From NCBI RefSeq assembly GCF_050459865.1, contig NZ_JBCMNM010000012.1:1-64000 (forward strand): DNA of 64,000 bases, given 5' to 3'. The number at the start of each line of letters is the position of its first letter. Positions within the stretch are counted from its first letter, which is position 1. The notes under the pieces were generated by a model. That model saw only the letters and a list, made by a program, of their open reading frames with translations, was not told the origin of the DNA and made no database searches. The stretch is from Rummeliibacillus pycnus_B. GTDB lineage: Bacteria > Bacillota > Bacilli > Bacillales_A > Planococcaceae. The position numbers and the translations under genes were made by a program. Positions 44,238 to 53,349 of the stretch are shown one piece after another.

Positions 44238-44255
44238 TCAGTCTTCTGTGGATTT
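44220..44255. terminator. Bidirectional terminator between vanZ and rlmA
   Basis: AATCCACA / TGTGGATT with additional AAGA/TCTT pairing; T-tracts in both directions (TTTTCTTTT and TTTTTTTG). Confidence 0.85.
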
Positions 44256-44269
44256 TCTTTTCCTTATAT

Positions 44270-45127
44270 CTATACTTTACCAATTAAAATATCCAAATCA
44301 ATTGTTATTTCTTCAACTTGATTAGAACTAGTATCTGCTGTTTGATGCCACCCCATTGGTGTCATGTATATGAGCATTGACACCATTTCAGGAGCTATTG
44401 TAACCGTTTGTGTAATACGTTTTACCTCAACATCACTGAAGTGCTCTTTAAATCGCTCAACTGTGCGATCATTCGAATAGGATTCTTTATCCGAATCTGC
44501 ATAAAATAATTCCCGTAATTGACGAAGATATCCACTTTGTGGCACTACTTTTACTACGACGCCATTTGGCTTTAAAAGTCTTTCGAATTCTGAATAATTC
44601 GCTGGAGACAAAATATTTAATATCACGTCAAAGCTTGATTCTTGAAATGGACTTTTTGCTAAATCTCCCACACACCAGATTAAGTCTTCATAATTCCGGC
44701 CTGCTGCAATAATCCCCTCTTTTGCAATATCGATTCCTGCTCCGACAATTATGTTAGTCGTTATTTCTTCAAATTGTTTTTTTATCATCGCTAAATGTGA
44801 GCCTTCACCGCAGCCGGTATCTAATATCGTAAGATTCTGTCCAAATGTTTTCAATAATTCCACGACATTCTCATGCATCGGTGCATATATTCCACTTTCA
44901 ATGATTTCTTTCCGTGCATCAAATAAATCTTTTCCATACATTGATGTTGCAGGATGCGTCATAAAATTTACATATCCTTGCTTCGCTATATCAAAAGTAT
45001 GTCGATTTTTGCAAGTTACTACACATTGCTCTGTTACCGTCATTTCCTCATGACAAACAGGACAAGCAAAGATTGCTTGCTGTTTTCGCATATAATTAGC
45101 ACTTGCCTCTTTTTTCGACAATCCCAC
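44270..45127 (-). CDS. rlmA: 23S rRNA (guanine-N1)-methyltransferase RlmA family
   Basis: SAM-dependent methyltransferase modifying a guanine in helix 35 of 23S rRNA (G745 or G748 depending on subtype). The N-terminal zinc finger CPVC...C...H (FACPVCHEEM, VTCKNRHTFD, about 20-45) is followed by the class I domain with LDTGCGEGSHLAMI near 97 and LNILSPANYSEFERLLKPNG near 170. 285 residues is normal. The start is GTG after CGAGGTG. Whether it is RlmA(I) or the tylosin-related RlmA(II) type cannot be decided by eye. Confidence 0.88.
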   Translation of the reverse strand: MGLSKKEASANYMRKQQAIFACPVCHEEMTVTEQCVVTCKNRHTFDIAKQGYVNFMTHPATSMYGKDLFDARKEIIESGIYAPMHENVVELLKTFGQNLTILDTGCGEGSHLAMIKKQFEEITTNIIVGAGIDIAKEGIIAAGRNYEDLIWCVGDLAKSPFQESSFDVILNILSPANYSEFERLLKPNGVVVKVVPQSGYLRQLRELFYADSDKESYSNDRTVERFKEHFSDVEVKRITQTVTIAPEMVSMLIYMTPMGWHQTADTSSNQVEEITIDLDILIGKV

Positions 45128-45213
45128 AAAAACACCTCGTTCATTATTCTTCTGTTATTAGTATACACTGAACTCTACAAGAGTAGAAAATATGACAAAA
45201 ATCTAATAAGACG

Positions 45214-45259
45214 AAAGGCTGTTTCATAAGTTGTTTTCTACACTTATGAGACAGCCTTT
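45214..45259. terminator. Long hairpin after the MATE gene
   Basis: Two 18-base arms (AAAGGCTGTTTCATAAGT and its complement with one mismatch) immediately after the MATE stop. The U-tail is weak in both directions. It may act as a terminator or be a small palindromic repeat. Confidence 0.5.
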
Positions 45260-45265
45260 CAGTAA

Positions 45266-46639
45266 TCAAGTTTTGCTTTTATTTGGTGAAACAAGTGCAT
45301 AGCGTTCCCATTTACGACTTTTCCATCTAAAGAATACTAAAATCGCACGACACCATTCATCAGCAGCAATTGCAAGCCAGACACCAACCAGTCCTAGATG
45401 TAAATGGAACACTAAAAGATATCCAAGTGTTAGACTCATACAAACCATCGAGAAGAAACCTATGATAACAGGATATCTTGCATCGCCAGCTGCACGTAAA
45501 GAATTGATAATCGTAATATTAAATGTTCTACCTGTTTCTAGCAATATACTTAATAGCAAAACTGATGCTCCAATTTCAATAACTTCTGGATTATCCGTGA
45601 AAATTCGCATAAGTGGATAGCGGAAAATCATCACGAATGCTACCATTACCAGGGTAAAGGATATTGCCCATTTTACACTGGTCCATAGTTGATTATAAGC
45701 ATCGTCTTTTCGATTTGCTCCAACATACCGCCCCACTATAATTGCTGTTCCAGATCCAATTGCCATAGCAAATAAGTATGTAAACATCGAAATATTATAA
45801 GCATATTGGCGAGCAGCTAAGGCTTCTGAACCTAAAAAAGTCACATAATACAAAAAGGTAATTTGACACCCTTGATATAGTACTTGTTCAAGAGCTGAAG
45901 GTACACCAATTTCCAATATCTTTTTAATATATTCTTTAGGCAAAGCTAAATAATATTTGAAATCAATTTTAAACTCTAGTACTTGATATAATAACCAGAA
46001 GAATACGACAAGTGCTATAGCACGACTAATCACAGAAGAAATCGCAGCTCCTTGTACACCTAATTCCGGAAATCCAAATTTACCAAATATCAACATATAG
46101 TTTCCAACAATGTGTAACACATTCATTGCAACAGATACGTACATGGTTTGTCTGGTCCAGCCATGAACTCTTACAATAGCTGCTGTTGCATTGATTAAGG
46201 CTTGAAGGAATATTCCTCCACCAATAATAGCCAAATATTGATCTGCATATTGAAGTACATCACCGTGCAGATTCATAGCAATCATCATTTGCTTTGAGAA
46301 AAATACAAAAAGGGAGCTTAAAACAAGACCTATAGCAAGATTCATCGTTATCGCAACCGCTGCAATTTTAGGGACCTCTTCATAACGTTTTGAACCTATA
46401 TATTGTGCTACAACGATCGAAGCACCATTACCGATTACTTCTAAGATTAGTATAGTTATATGAATAAATTGATTGGCTGCACCTACACCTGCTACTGCAT
46501 CATCTGCTAATGCACTAAGCATAAAAGTATCTGCTACACCCATCAACGTAAATAAAAACACTTCTAAGAAAATTGGCCATGTTAAATGGAATAAGCTTAA
46601 TTTTTCTCTAGTTTCATTTTCTTTTATCACTTGCTCCAT
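45266..46639 (-). CDS. MATE-family efflux transporter
   Basis: Membrane antiporter of the MATE family, exporting cationic drugs or metabolites in exchange for Na+ or H+. 457 residues with 12 helices in two similar halves: the N-half starts LFHLTWPIFLEVFLFTLMGVADTFML, and the C-half has the corresponding IGVPSALEQVLYQGCQITFLYYV near residue 243. Substrate is not predictable. It is a single-gene unit between the menA terminator and a long hairpin. Confidence 0.9.
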   Translation of the reverse strand: MEQVIKENETREKLSLFHLTWPIFLEVFLFTLMGVADTFMLSALADDAVAGVGAANQFIHITILILEVIGNGASIVVAQYIGSKRYEEVPKIAAVAITMNLAIGLVLSSLFVFFSKQMMIAMNLHGDVLQYADQYLAIIGGGIFLQALINATAAIVRVHGWTRQTMYVSVAMNVLHIVGNYMLIFGKFGFPELGVQGAAISSVISRAIALVVFFWLLYQVLEFKIDFKYYLALPKEYIKKILEIGVPSALEQVLYQGCQITFLYYVTFLGSEALAARQYAYNISMFTYLFAMAIGSGTAIIVGRYVGANRKDDAYNQLWTSVKWAISFTLVMVAFVMIFRYPLMRIFTDNPEVIEIGASVLLLSILLETGRTFNITIINSLRAAGDARYPVIIGFFSMVCMSLTLGYLLVFHLHLGLVGVWLAIAADEWCRAILVFFRWKSRKWERYALVSPNKSKT

Positions 46640-46719
46640 TTTATCGCCTATCTTTCTTTTCCAAATTTTAAAACAATCTGTATCTTTTCACATCATAAAT
46701 CCCATCGCTATTGCTTATG

Positions 46720-46750
46720 AAAAAAAATTCGCCAATTGCTTGGCGAATTT
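46720..46750 (-). terminator. Terminator of menA
   Basis: Minus strand: AAATTCGCCA / TGGCGAATTT stem followed by TTTTTCAT. Confidence 0.88.
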
Positions 46751-46810
46751 GAGTTTTGCATTTCAGATGAATGTATAAACTATCTACATGTAAGCGTTTA
46801 TCATCAATCT

Positions 46811-47746
46811 TTAAATTTTTTCAAAAAAATAACTTAATAATAAGCCAACTGATGAAAGTAAACCGTAAAATGTATTCGTCATTGCGGTAGATTTCATAGC
46901 AAGTCCTAATTTTGCAGGTTCTCTTTCCCCTTCTTTAAAACTTTTAATCGCAGTTATTGGCTTTGGAATACTAATCAATACTACTAATAACCATGGACTA
47001 ACAATACCCAAAATAACTAACACGATCATCCAAACATATGCTACTACGAAGGACAAACCTAAGAGATTAATAGAATTTTCGCGCCCTAAAAGAATGGCTA
47101 ATGTTTTACGACCGCCTATCGTATCTTCTTTAATGTCACGAATATTATTGGACATATTAATACCACCAACTAAAATCCCGACTGGTATTGATACAAGCAG
47201 GCTCACTATGCTAATGCTTCCAGCTTGTATAAAATAAGAAATCAATACAAAGGCAAATCCCATACTAAGCCCTGCAAATAATTCACCAAAAGGTGTATAA
47301 GCAATAGGGAATGGCCCACCGGTGTATAAATAGCCAATCGTCATACCTGCAGCACCAATCGCTACAAGCCACCAACTACTACTCATACAAATATAAACGC
47401 CCAATACAACAGCGATTGCATATAATAATAATGCAAAGTTTAATACAGTTTGAGGTTTTGTGCCATGGCGTACCAATGCACCACCAATACCTACAGATTC
47501 AGCCGTATCTAAACCACGTTTAAAATCGTAGTATTCGTTAAATAAGTTTGTTGCGATTTGAAGACATAAGCAGCAAACAAGCATAGCTATAAATAATAAC
47601 CAATTAATTTTGACATCGAACATCGCAAGCGCTGTTCCTAGAATAACTGGAGAAAATGTTGCTGTTAACGTATGTGGACGCGTTAATTGCCACATCAATT
47701 TTGCAGTACTAATCTCCTCTATTTGTTGATTACGATTGTTACTCAT
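46811..47746 (-). CDS. menA: 1,4-dihydroxy-2-naphthoate polyprenyltransferase
   Basis: Membrane UbiA-family prenyltransferase that attaches the isoprenoid chain to dihydroxynaphthoate to make demethylmenaquinone, the respiratory quinone precursor. The first Asp-rich motif is NLFNEYYDFKRGLD (near 70) and the second NNIRDIKEDTIGGRKTLA (near 200), both required for Mg-prenyl diphosphate binding. 311 residues with about eight helices. Monocistronic, not next to other men genes, as in many Bacillales. Confidence 0.93.
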   Translation of the reverse strand: MSNNRNQQIEEISTAKLMWQLTRPHTLTATFSPVILGTALAMFDVKINWLLFIAMLVCCLCLQIATNLFNEYYDFKRGLDTAESVGIGGALVRHGTKPQTVLNFALLLYAIAVVLGVYICMSSSWWLVAIGAAGMTIGYLYTGGPFPIAYTPFGELFAGLSMGFAFVLISYFIQAGSISIVSLLVSIPVGILVGGINMSNNIRDIKEDTIGGRKTLAILLGRENSINLLGLSFVVAYVWMIVLVILGIVSPWLLVVLISIPKPITAIKSFKEGEREPAKLGLAMKSTAMTNTFYGLLSSVGLLLSYFFEKI

Positions 47747-47959
47747 AATCTACTTCCTTTCAATCTTTCTATACAACTATTCTATCTTAACCGATTTTTT
47801 TCTTCTGTGCCAAAGGAGAATCCTTTGAAAGGAACTTAAACATTGGAAGCTCTTACTTTTCCCCTACTTATTTTTTTCAAACTCCATTTAATTTTCATGC
47901 TATTTTTCTGTTACTTTTACATATAATGCAAAGTGACAAATTGAGAAGGATGTGAGAAT

Positions 47960-49798
47960 ATGTGTGGAATTACAGGTTGGTGCAACTTTAAAAAAGATTT
48001 AACAACACAATTACCCTTATTACATACGATGACGAAAACACTCCAACAAAGAGGCCCCGATGCAGATGGTATTTGGTGTGACGGTCCAATCGGCTTTGGT
48101 CATCAGCGTCTAGCTATCATTGACCTTGAAGGCGGCAAACAACCGATGACATATGAAATGAATCAACGACGTTACACGATTACGTATAATGGTGAATTGT
48201 ATAATACAGACGAATTGCGAAAAGAATTACAACAAAGAGGCTATCACTTCTATACAACTTCTGATACTGAAGTTTTACTAGTTTCTTATATAGAATGGCG
48301 TGAACAATGTGTAGAAAAAATCAACGGTATTTTCGCCTTCGGTATTTGGGATGCTTCAGAAAAAAGTCTATTATTAGTACGCGACCGTCTTGGTGTTAAA
48401 CCACTGTATTATAGCGCTCAACAAAATCAATTACTTTTTGCTTCTGAAATAAAAGCATTACTTGCCCATCCAGATATCCCCGCAACTGTCGGCTACGAAG
48501 GCTTAGCTGAATTATTCGGTTTAGGTCCTTCTCACACACCTGGAAAAACAATCTATACTCATATTCAAGAACTGCGCCCAGGACACCTCTTAAAATATGA
48601 ATTAAACGGTCTAAAAATAAACCGTTATTGGAACGTAAAAAGCAAAGCACACGAAGATTCCTTTGACGATACAGTTACAAATGTTCGAGACTTAGTTGTT
48701 GATGCTGTAGAACGGCAGCTCGTATCTGATGTACCCATTTGCACTCTTCTATCAGGTGGACTTGATTCCAGCATTATTACTGCTATCGCTGCAAACAAAT
48801 TTAAGGACACTGTTCAATTCCCTCTCCATACTTACTCCATCAATTATGAAGACAACGCTCAATTCTTTAAAGAGAATGATTTCCAACGATCAGACGATAC
48901 GTTTTGGATTGATAAAATGTCTCAAAACTTCCACACCGTTCACCATTCTGAAGTTATTCTACAAGAAACCCTCATAAAAGAACTAACAGAGTCTGTATAT
49001 GCAAAAGATATGCCTGGAATGGCAGATATCGACTCATCTCTATTGTGGTTTAGTAAACGAATAAAAGAAAAGTTTAAAGTAAGTTTATCTGGCGAATGTG
49101 CAGATGAAATTTTTGGTGGATACCCTTGGTTCTACGCTAAAGAAACAGCAGGATTCCCTTGGATGCGCTCTACTAAAGAACGTATTGACTTACTCCGTCC
49201 AGAATGGCAACAAAGATTAAACATCGAGGAATATGTTCAGCAAGCCTATGAAGTAGCTATTAAAGAATCTCCTGTTTTAGAAAATGAATCTCATATTGAT
49301 GCAAAAAGAAGAGAATTATTTTACTTAAATATGACATGGTTTATGCCTACATTACTTGACCGTAAAGATCGCACAACCATGCGCGCTGGATTAGAAGTTC
49401 GTGTTCCATTTGCTGATCATCGCCTTGTCGAATATGTGTGGAATATTCCCTGGGAAATAAAAAATTGTGGAAATATGGAAAAAGGTGTCTTACGAAAAGC
49501 AATGGAAGATTTGTTGCCTAATGAAGTTCTATATCGTAAAAAAAATCCATATCCAAAAACACATAATCCTGCCTATACAAAAGGTGTTGGAAAATGGCTA
49601 AATTCTATTTTACAGAATAAAAACTCAGTCCTTCTCGAGTTCTATAACAAAAAACAACTTGAATCTCTCATCGAATCAGGAGGATCCTCCTTCACAGCCC
49701 CTTGGTTTGGTCAACTAATGACTGGTCCTCAATTACTTGCATATCTGATTCAGACCCATATTTGGTTCGAAAAATACAACATCAATTTGGTAAATTGA
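47960..49798 (+). CDS. asnB: Asparagine synthetase (glutamine-hydrolysing)
   Basis: Makes asparagine from aspartate, ATP and glutamine. The N-terminal glutamine amidotransferase domain has the nucleophile Cys2 (MCGITGW) and RGPDADG, FNGEL-type YNGELYN motifs. The synthetase domain begins with the ATP-loop LLSGGLDSSIITAIA near residue 265 and contains LSGECADEIFGGYPWF near 378. 612 residues matches the AsnO/AsnB large form. Start after GAGAAGGATG. It may instead amidate a non-asparagine substrate, as some paralogues do. Confidence 0.92.
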   Translation: MCGITGWCNFKKDLTTQLPLLHTMTKTLQQRGPDADGIWCDGPIGFGHQRLAIIDLEGGKQPMTYEMNQRRYTITYNGELYNTDELRKELQQRGYHFYTTSDTEVLLVSYIEWREQCVEKINGIFAFGIWDASEKSLLLVRDRLGVKPLYYSAQQNQLLFASEIKALLAHPDIPATVGYEGLAELFGLGPSHTPGKTIYTHIQELRPGHLLKYELNGLKINRYWNVKSKAHEDSFDDTVTNVRDLVVDAVERQLVSDVPICTLLSGGLDSSIITAIAANKFKDTVQFPLHTYSINYEDNAQFFKENDFQRSDDTFWIDKMSQNFHTVHHSEVILQETLIKELTESVYAKDMPGMADIDSSLLWFSKRIKEKFKVSLSGECADEIFGGYPWFYAKETAGFPWMRSTKERIDLLRPEWQQRLNIEEYVQQAYEVAIKESPVLENESHIDAKRRELFYLNMTWFMPTLLDRKDRTTMRAGLEVRVPFADHRLVEYVWNIPWEIKNCGNMEKGVLRKAMEDLLPNEVLYRKKNPYPKTHNPAYTKGVGKWLNSILQNKNSVLLEFYNKKQLESLIESGGSSFTAPWFGQLMTGPQLLAYLIQTHIWFEKYNINLVN

Positions 49799-49875
49799 CA
49801 TTTTATAAACAAAGTTATATTATGTTTATAGATTAATAAACGTAATATAAATAAGTTTATAGAAGGTGATGGAAG

Positions 49876-50631
49876 ATGAAGGATACAGAACTATTTGAAC
49901 ATGCAACGATTCAAGAACTAAAGAATGGGTATCTAGAAGATGATAATTGTTATACTTGCCTACTTTGCAACGATAAAATCGAAAAAGGCATCATCTATCC
50001 CTATAATGAGCAATTATTTGAAGCAAAAAAAATGATGGAAACACATATTAAAGATAAACACAAATCCGTATTTGATCATCTGATCAATTTAAATAAGAAG
50101 ATGACCGGTTTAACTGAACATCAAAGTAACTTACTGCGTCTTTTCTATGCCGGGAAAACAGATGGTGAAATTCAAAAGGAACTTGAAATTGGTAGTGCTT
50201 CTACCATTCGACAACATCGTTTTGCATTAAAAGAAAAAGAGCGACAAGCAAAGACCTTTTTAGCCATGATGGAATTACTAAAGGAAAAAGATGCTGTTAC
50301 TCCTGAATTTGTGCCTATTCACTCGACCGCAACAATGATCGATGATCGATACAATATTACAAATGAAGAACAACAAGAACTCATTACAAAATATTTCCCA
50401 AATGGCATAAATCAACGAATTTTAAGATTCCCTAAAAAAGAAAAACATAAAATTGTAATATTACGCGAAATTGCTAAACAGTTTCCTGAAGATAAAACAT
50501 ACACAGAAAAAGAATTGAATACCATTTTAAAAACATACGATGAAGATTATGTTCTCATCCGTCGCTGCCTAATTGAATACGGGTTTATGGATCGTAAAGA
50601 TGATGGCAGTAAATATTGGATTAAAAAATAA
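49876..50631 (+). CDS. DUF2087-containing transcriptional regulator
   Basis: 251-residue protein with three parts. A Cys/His-rich start (CYTCLLCNDKIEKG...THIKDKHKS, about 27-63) looks like a treble-clef or C2H2-type zinc site. A LuxR-like HTH (LTEHQSNLLRLFYAGKTDGEIQKEL, about 76-100) follows. The C-terminal DUF2087 domain (ILRFPKKEKHKIVILREIAKQF to RRCLIEYGFMDRKDDGSKYW) completes it. The function is unknown; DNA binding is inferred from the HTH. A GIY-YIG protein gene follows 49 bases later in the same direction. Confidence 0.8.
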   Translation: MKDTELFEHATIQELKNGYLEDDNCYTCLLCNDKIEKGIIYPYNEQLFEAKKMMETHIKDKHKSVFDHLINLNKKMTGLTEHQSNLLRLFYAGKTDGEIQKELEIGSASTIRQHRFALKEKERQAKTFLAMMELLKEKDAVTPEFVPIHSTATMIDDRYNITNEEQQELITKYFPNGINQRILRFPKKEKHKIVILREIAKQFPEDKTYTEKELNTILKTYDEDYVLIRRCLIEYGFMDRKDDGSKYWIKK

Positions 50632-50680
50632 GGCCATTTAATATGATATTGTCAAAAACAAAGAAAGTAGGTCTCAATTT

Positions 50681-51040
50681 ATGGATCATAAAAAAGAGTT
50701 GAAAGAACAATACAAAGATATACCCATTCAAGCAGGCGTCTATAAAATCACAAACACTCAAAATAAGAAAGTCTTTATCGGTAGCTTTAATAACTTAAAA
50801 CGTTTAAATGGATTGAAATTCATGCTAAGAACAAATACTTTTTCGAACCAATTGCTTCAAAAGGAATGGAATGAATTCGGCCCAGATGTCTTCACCATTG
50901 AAACTGTAGAAATGTTAAAGAAACCCGATGAAGGTTACTTTGATGCGAAAAAGGAATTGGAAAAAATAGAACAAAAGTGGATTGACCAGCTTCAGCCATT
51001 TGACGACAAAGGTTACAACAAACCTATTGAAACGCTTTAA
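50681..51040 (+). CDS. GIY-YIG domain protein
   Basis: Small 119-residue protein with a GIY-YIG nuclease fold: GVYKITNTQNKKVFIGS (residues about 19-35) corresponds to GIY-x10-YIG with Val and Phe substitutions. A downstream basic residue (KRLNG) and a late acidic helix (ELEKIEQKWIDQL) supply candidate catalytic Arg and Glu. This type is often found beside DUF2087 regulators in Bacillaceae. Whether it cleaves DNA is not known. The site before ATG (AAGTAGG) is moderate. No terminator precedes the guanidine riboswitch. Confidence 0.72.
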   Translation: MDHKKELKEQYKDIPIQAGVYKITNTQNKKVFIGSFNNLKRLNGLKFMLRTNTFSNQLLQKEWNEFGPDVFTIETVEMLKKPDEGYFDAKKELEKIEQKWIDQLQPFDDKGYNKPIETL

Positions 51041-51079
51041 TCTATTTGCTATGATAGATGCAACTAAATAGTGACAATG

Positions 51080-51215
51080 ATTTCTAGGGTTCCGCAAGAA
51101 ATACTTGGTCTGGTCCGAGAGAAATCACATAGCCTTGTCGCTATGCCACGGAAGGATAAAAGCCTGGGAGATACCTGATTTAATCAGTGGTCTCTTAGGC
51201 TTTTTCTATGTAGAA
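51080..51215 (+). ncRNA. Guanidine-I (ykkC) riboswitch
   Basis: Aptamer landmarks CTAGGGTTCCGC, CTGGTCCGAGAGAAA, CACGGAAGGATAAAAGCC and GGGAGA are present in order, followed by a terminator stem (AAGCCT-GGAGA... pairing with ...TCTCTTAGGCTT, then TTTTTC). Guanidine binding prevents the terminator, turning on the downstream transporter genes. Confidence 0.92.
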
Positions 51216-51227
51216 AGGATGATATTC

Positions 51228-51566
51228 ATGAAAAAACATTGGTTTATTGTATTGCTTGCTGTTTTATTTGAAATATTGTGGGTCATAGGTTTAAAGCATT
51301 CACACAGCATTTGGGCTTGGAGTGGTACAGCTATTGCAGTTGTTTTTACCTTCTATCTCTTATTACTCGCAGGACGTTTTCTACCAGTAGGAACAGTGTA
51401 TACCGTATTTACGGGATTAGGAACTGCTGGCACAATTCTTGTAGGTGTACTCTTTTTTGGTGAGTCACTAAGCATCGCGAAAATTTTACTATTAGCAATA
51501 TTACTAGTAGGGGTTATTGGGTTAAAAACAGTTACCTCACATGAAGCAAAGGATGGTGCTGCATAA
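51228..51566 (+). CDS. ykkC: SMR-family guanidinium exporter subunit YkkC
   Basis: Small multidrug-resistance type protein, four membrane helices, 112 residues. The first helix carries the essential glutamate (VLFEILWVIGLKHS, Glu15). With the overlapping ykkD it forms a heterodimeric guanidinium/H+ antiporter of the Gdx type. The frame can be read 41 codons longer, but that part is the riboswitch terminator; AAAGGATGATATTC before the ATG chosen supports this start. The guanidine-I riboswitch upstream fixes the substrate more firmly than sequence alone. Confidence 0.92.
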   Translation: MKKHWFIVLLAVLFEILWVIGLKHSHSIWAWSGTAIAVVFTFYLLLLAGRFLPVGTVYTVFTGLGTAGTILVGVLFFGESLSIAKILLLAILLVGVIGLKTVTSHEAKDGAA

Positions 51567-51880
51567 TGGCTTGGCTTGCAATTATTACTGCTGGATTTTG
51601 TGAGATATTTGGCGTAGCTATGATGAATCGCTGGCAGGAAGAAAGAACAATATCTACGATTGTATTTTTGGTAATTAGTTTCGGCTTAAGCCTTGCATTA
51701 TTGTCCTATGCAATGAATACAGTTCCAATGGGGACTGCATATGCAGTTTGGACTGGGATAGGAACTTCAGGCGGAGCTTTAATCGGCATGCTTTTCTTTG
51801 GTGAATCAAAAGATTGGAAGCGAATTTTATTTATTGTAATGATTTTATCTGCAGCCATTGGTTTAAAATTACTTTCGTGA
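51566..51880 (+). CDS. ykkD: SMR-family guanidinium exporter subunit YkkD
   Basis: Second SMR subunit, 104 residues and four helices, with the key glutamate in AGFCEIFGVAMMN (Glu13) and the GTAYAVWTGIGTSGG motif (about 58-72). Its ATG overlaps the ykkC stop codon (TAATG), so the two are translated together and probably assemble 1:1 in opposite orientation. Controlled by the guanidine riboswitch upstream of ykkC. Confidence 0.93.
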   Translation: MAWLAIITAGFCEIFGVAMMNRWQEERTISTIVFLVISFGLSLALLSYAMNTVPMGTAYAVWTGIGTSGGALIGMLFFGESKDWKRILFIVMILSAAIGLKLLS

Positions 51881-52001
51881 GCTTTATAAAACAAACTTTT
51901 TTGTTAATTACACACTAATCCGCTTTATTTAATACTCTACTTTCTAGTTTTTTTCATATATAATATGCAACATAGCACTAAAACAAGAGAGGAAGATCGA
52001 T

Positions 52002-52439
52002 GTGAACGTATTTGAAATTACAACACAAGAAGATTTACAAAGAGAATTTGATATTCGTATGAAAGTTTTTGTAGAAGAGCAAAAGGTTCCACAAGAAGAA
52101 GAAATCGATTCTTATGATCACCTTGGTGGCGAATGTTATCATTTCCTTGTGACAACTGATGATGACAAAGCAATTGGTACAGGTCGCATCCGATTAGTTG
52201 AAGGTGTTGGTAAAATCCAACGTGTAGCTGTTTTAGAAGAATATCGTTCGCACGGTATTGGTCGTATCATCATCAAAGCATTAGAAGATAAGGCAAAAGA
52301 ACTTGGCGCACCTAAAGTAAAATTAGATGGCCAATTACAAGCACAAGGCTTTTACGAAAAAATAGGCTACGAAGTGAAATCTGGCATCTTCCTAGACGCT
52401 GGTATTGAGCACGTACTAATGGTTAAAACATTCGCATAG
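52002..52439 (+). CDS. GNAT N-acetyltransferase (YjcF-like)
   Basis: 145-residue acetyltransferase of the GNAT superfamily, very similar in layout to B. subtilis YjcF. It has RMKVFVEEQKVPQEEEID (residues about 18-35) and the acetyl-CoA binding stretch IQRVAVLEEYRSHGIGRIII (Q/RxxGxG, about 71-90), followed by GQLQAQGFYEKIGYE. The start is GTG with GAGAGGAAG upstream; a conserved first strand begins immediately. Substrate unknown. Shares a bidirectional terminator with the convergent EamA gene. Confidence 0.87.
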   Translation: MNVFEITTQEDLQREFDIRMKVFVEEQKVPQEEEIDSYDHLGGECYHFLVTTDDDKAIGTGRIRLVEGVGKIQRVAVLEEYRSHGIGRIIIKALEDKAKELGAPKVKLDGQLQAQGFYEKIGYEVKSGIFLDAGIEHVLMVKTFA

Positions 52440-52442
52440 TTA

Positions 52443-52473
52443 AAAGGCACTCAACATTACTTTGAGTGCCTTT
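52443..52473. terminator. Bidirectional terminator (GNAT / EamA)
   Basis: AAAGGCACTCA / TGAGTGCCTTT stem; followed by ATTTTAA on the plus strand and TTAA on the minus. Confidence 0.82.
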
Positions 52474-52476
52474 ATT

Positions 52477-53349
52477 TTAATCCAATGCCTGTTTACTTGG
52501 TTTCACTAATGTATAAATAATACCACCGAAGATCAACACAATACCTAGTGTTTGCCAAATTGTTGGTCGGAAATCTAAAATTAATATATCGAGTAAAATT
52601 GCAACTACTGGATCTACGAAAACTAATGCAGAAACAATGATTGTCGGTAAATTCCGCAGACTATCAAAGAATAAGTAATACACAAAACCCGTATGTATTA
52701 AGCCCGTCCCCAAAATATAAAACCAATTCCACCCTGTCAAACCATGAAAAACACCAAAATCAATAAAGGGTAATAACATAATAATCCCGACTGTTGTCTG
52801 AATAAAGGTCAATGCATAAGCACTTAATTGCGTAATTCCTTTCCCTACAAACATTGTCATCGCATAACAAATTGCTGAAAGAATAGCCCAAGCAAATCCA
52901 GAATTAATGATTGCCGATATTGATGTAAATTGCTCCATCCCAATAATCAGGACACTTCCTAAAAAACATACAATTACTGCAAATACAGCACTTACAGACA
53001 TCTTTTCTTTTAAAAGTAAACTACCCAATATTAGGACAAATATGGGTGCTAAATTATAAATTGAAATCGCCACTGAAATTGACATTTCTTCAAATGCTTT
53101 AAATAAAAATACCCAGTTAAGCACAAGAAATACTCCGCAGATTATCGTTTTGACTACTTCTTTTCGCGAAAATTGCTCTGCTTTATAACCTCCTGTAAAT
53201 AACCACATACCTCCTAGAAAAAGAGTTGCACAAATACACCGTACAAAAACTAATTCTTCTGCAGGAATTCCGGTATTAACTGTAAAAAATCCAATAGACC
53301 CAAAAAGGGCCATTGCAATCGTCATCTTCAACATCGCTGCTATATTCAA
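52477..53349 (-). CDS. EamA/DMT-family transporter
   Basis: Ten-helix drug/metabolite transporter superfamily member, 290 residues, two EamA repeats (about 5-135 and 150-285). Typical pieces are CICATLFLGGMWLF and GVFLVLNWVFLFKAFEEMSISVAISIYNLAPIFV in the first, and TPVDP-like ALVFVDPVVAILLDILIL in the second. Probably exports an amino acid or related metabolite, but the substrate cannot be read. The start is TTG with AGGGAG upstream, the first hydrophobic helix starting at once. Confidence 0.83.
   Translation of the reverse strand: MNIAAMLKMTIAMALFGSIGFFTVNTGIPAEELVFVRCICATLFLGGMWLFTGGYKAEQFSRKEVVKTIICGVFLVLNWVFLFKAFEEMSISVAISIYNLAPIFVLILGSLLLKEKMSVSAVFAVIVCFLGSVLIIGMEQFTSISAIINSGFAWAILSAICYAMTMFVGKGITQLSAYALTFIQTTVGIIMLLPFIDFGVFHGLTGWNWFYILGTGLIHTGFVYYLFFDSLRNLPTIIVSALVFVDPVVAILLDILILDFRPTIWQTLGIVLIFGGIIYTLVKPSKQALD

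Noticed and set aside
46789..46802. cre-like sequence TGTAAGCGTTTATC
   Set aside because: It lies between the menA stop codon and the menA terminator, not in a promoter, so a CcpA role is unlikely.
51105..51227. N-terminal 41-codon extension of ykkC
   Set aside because: It translates the riboswitch terminator region and has no ribosome-binding site.
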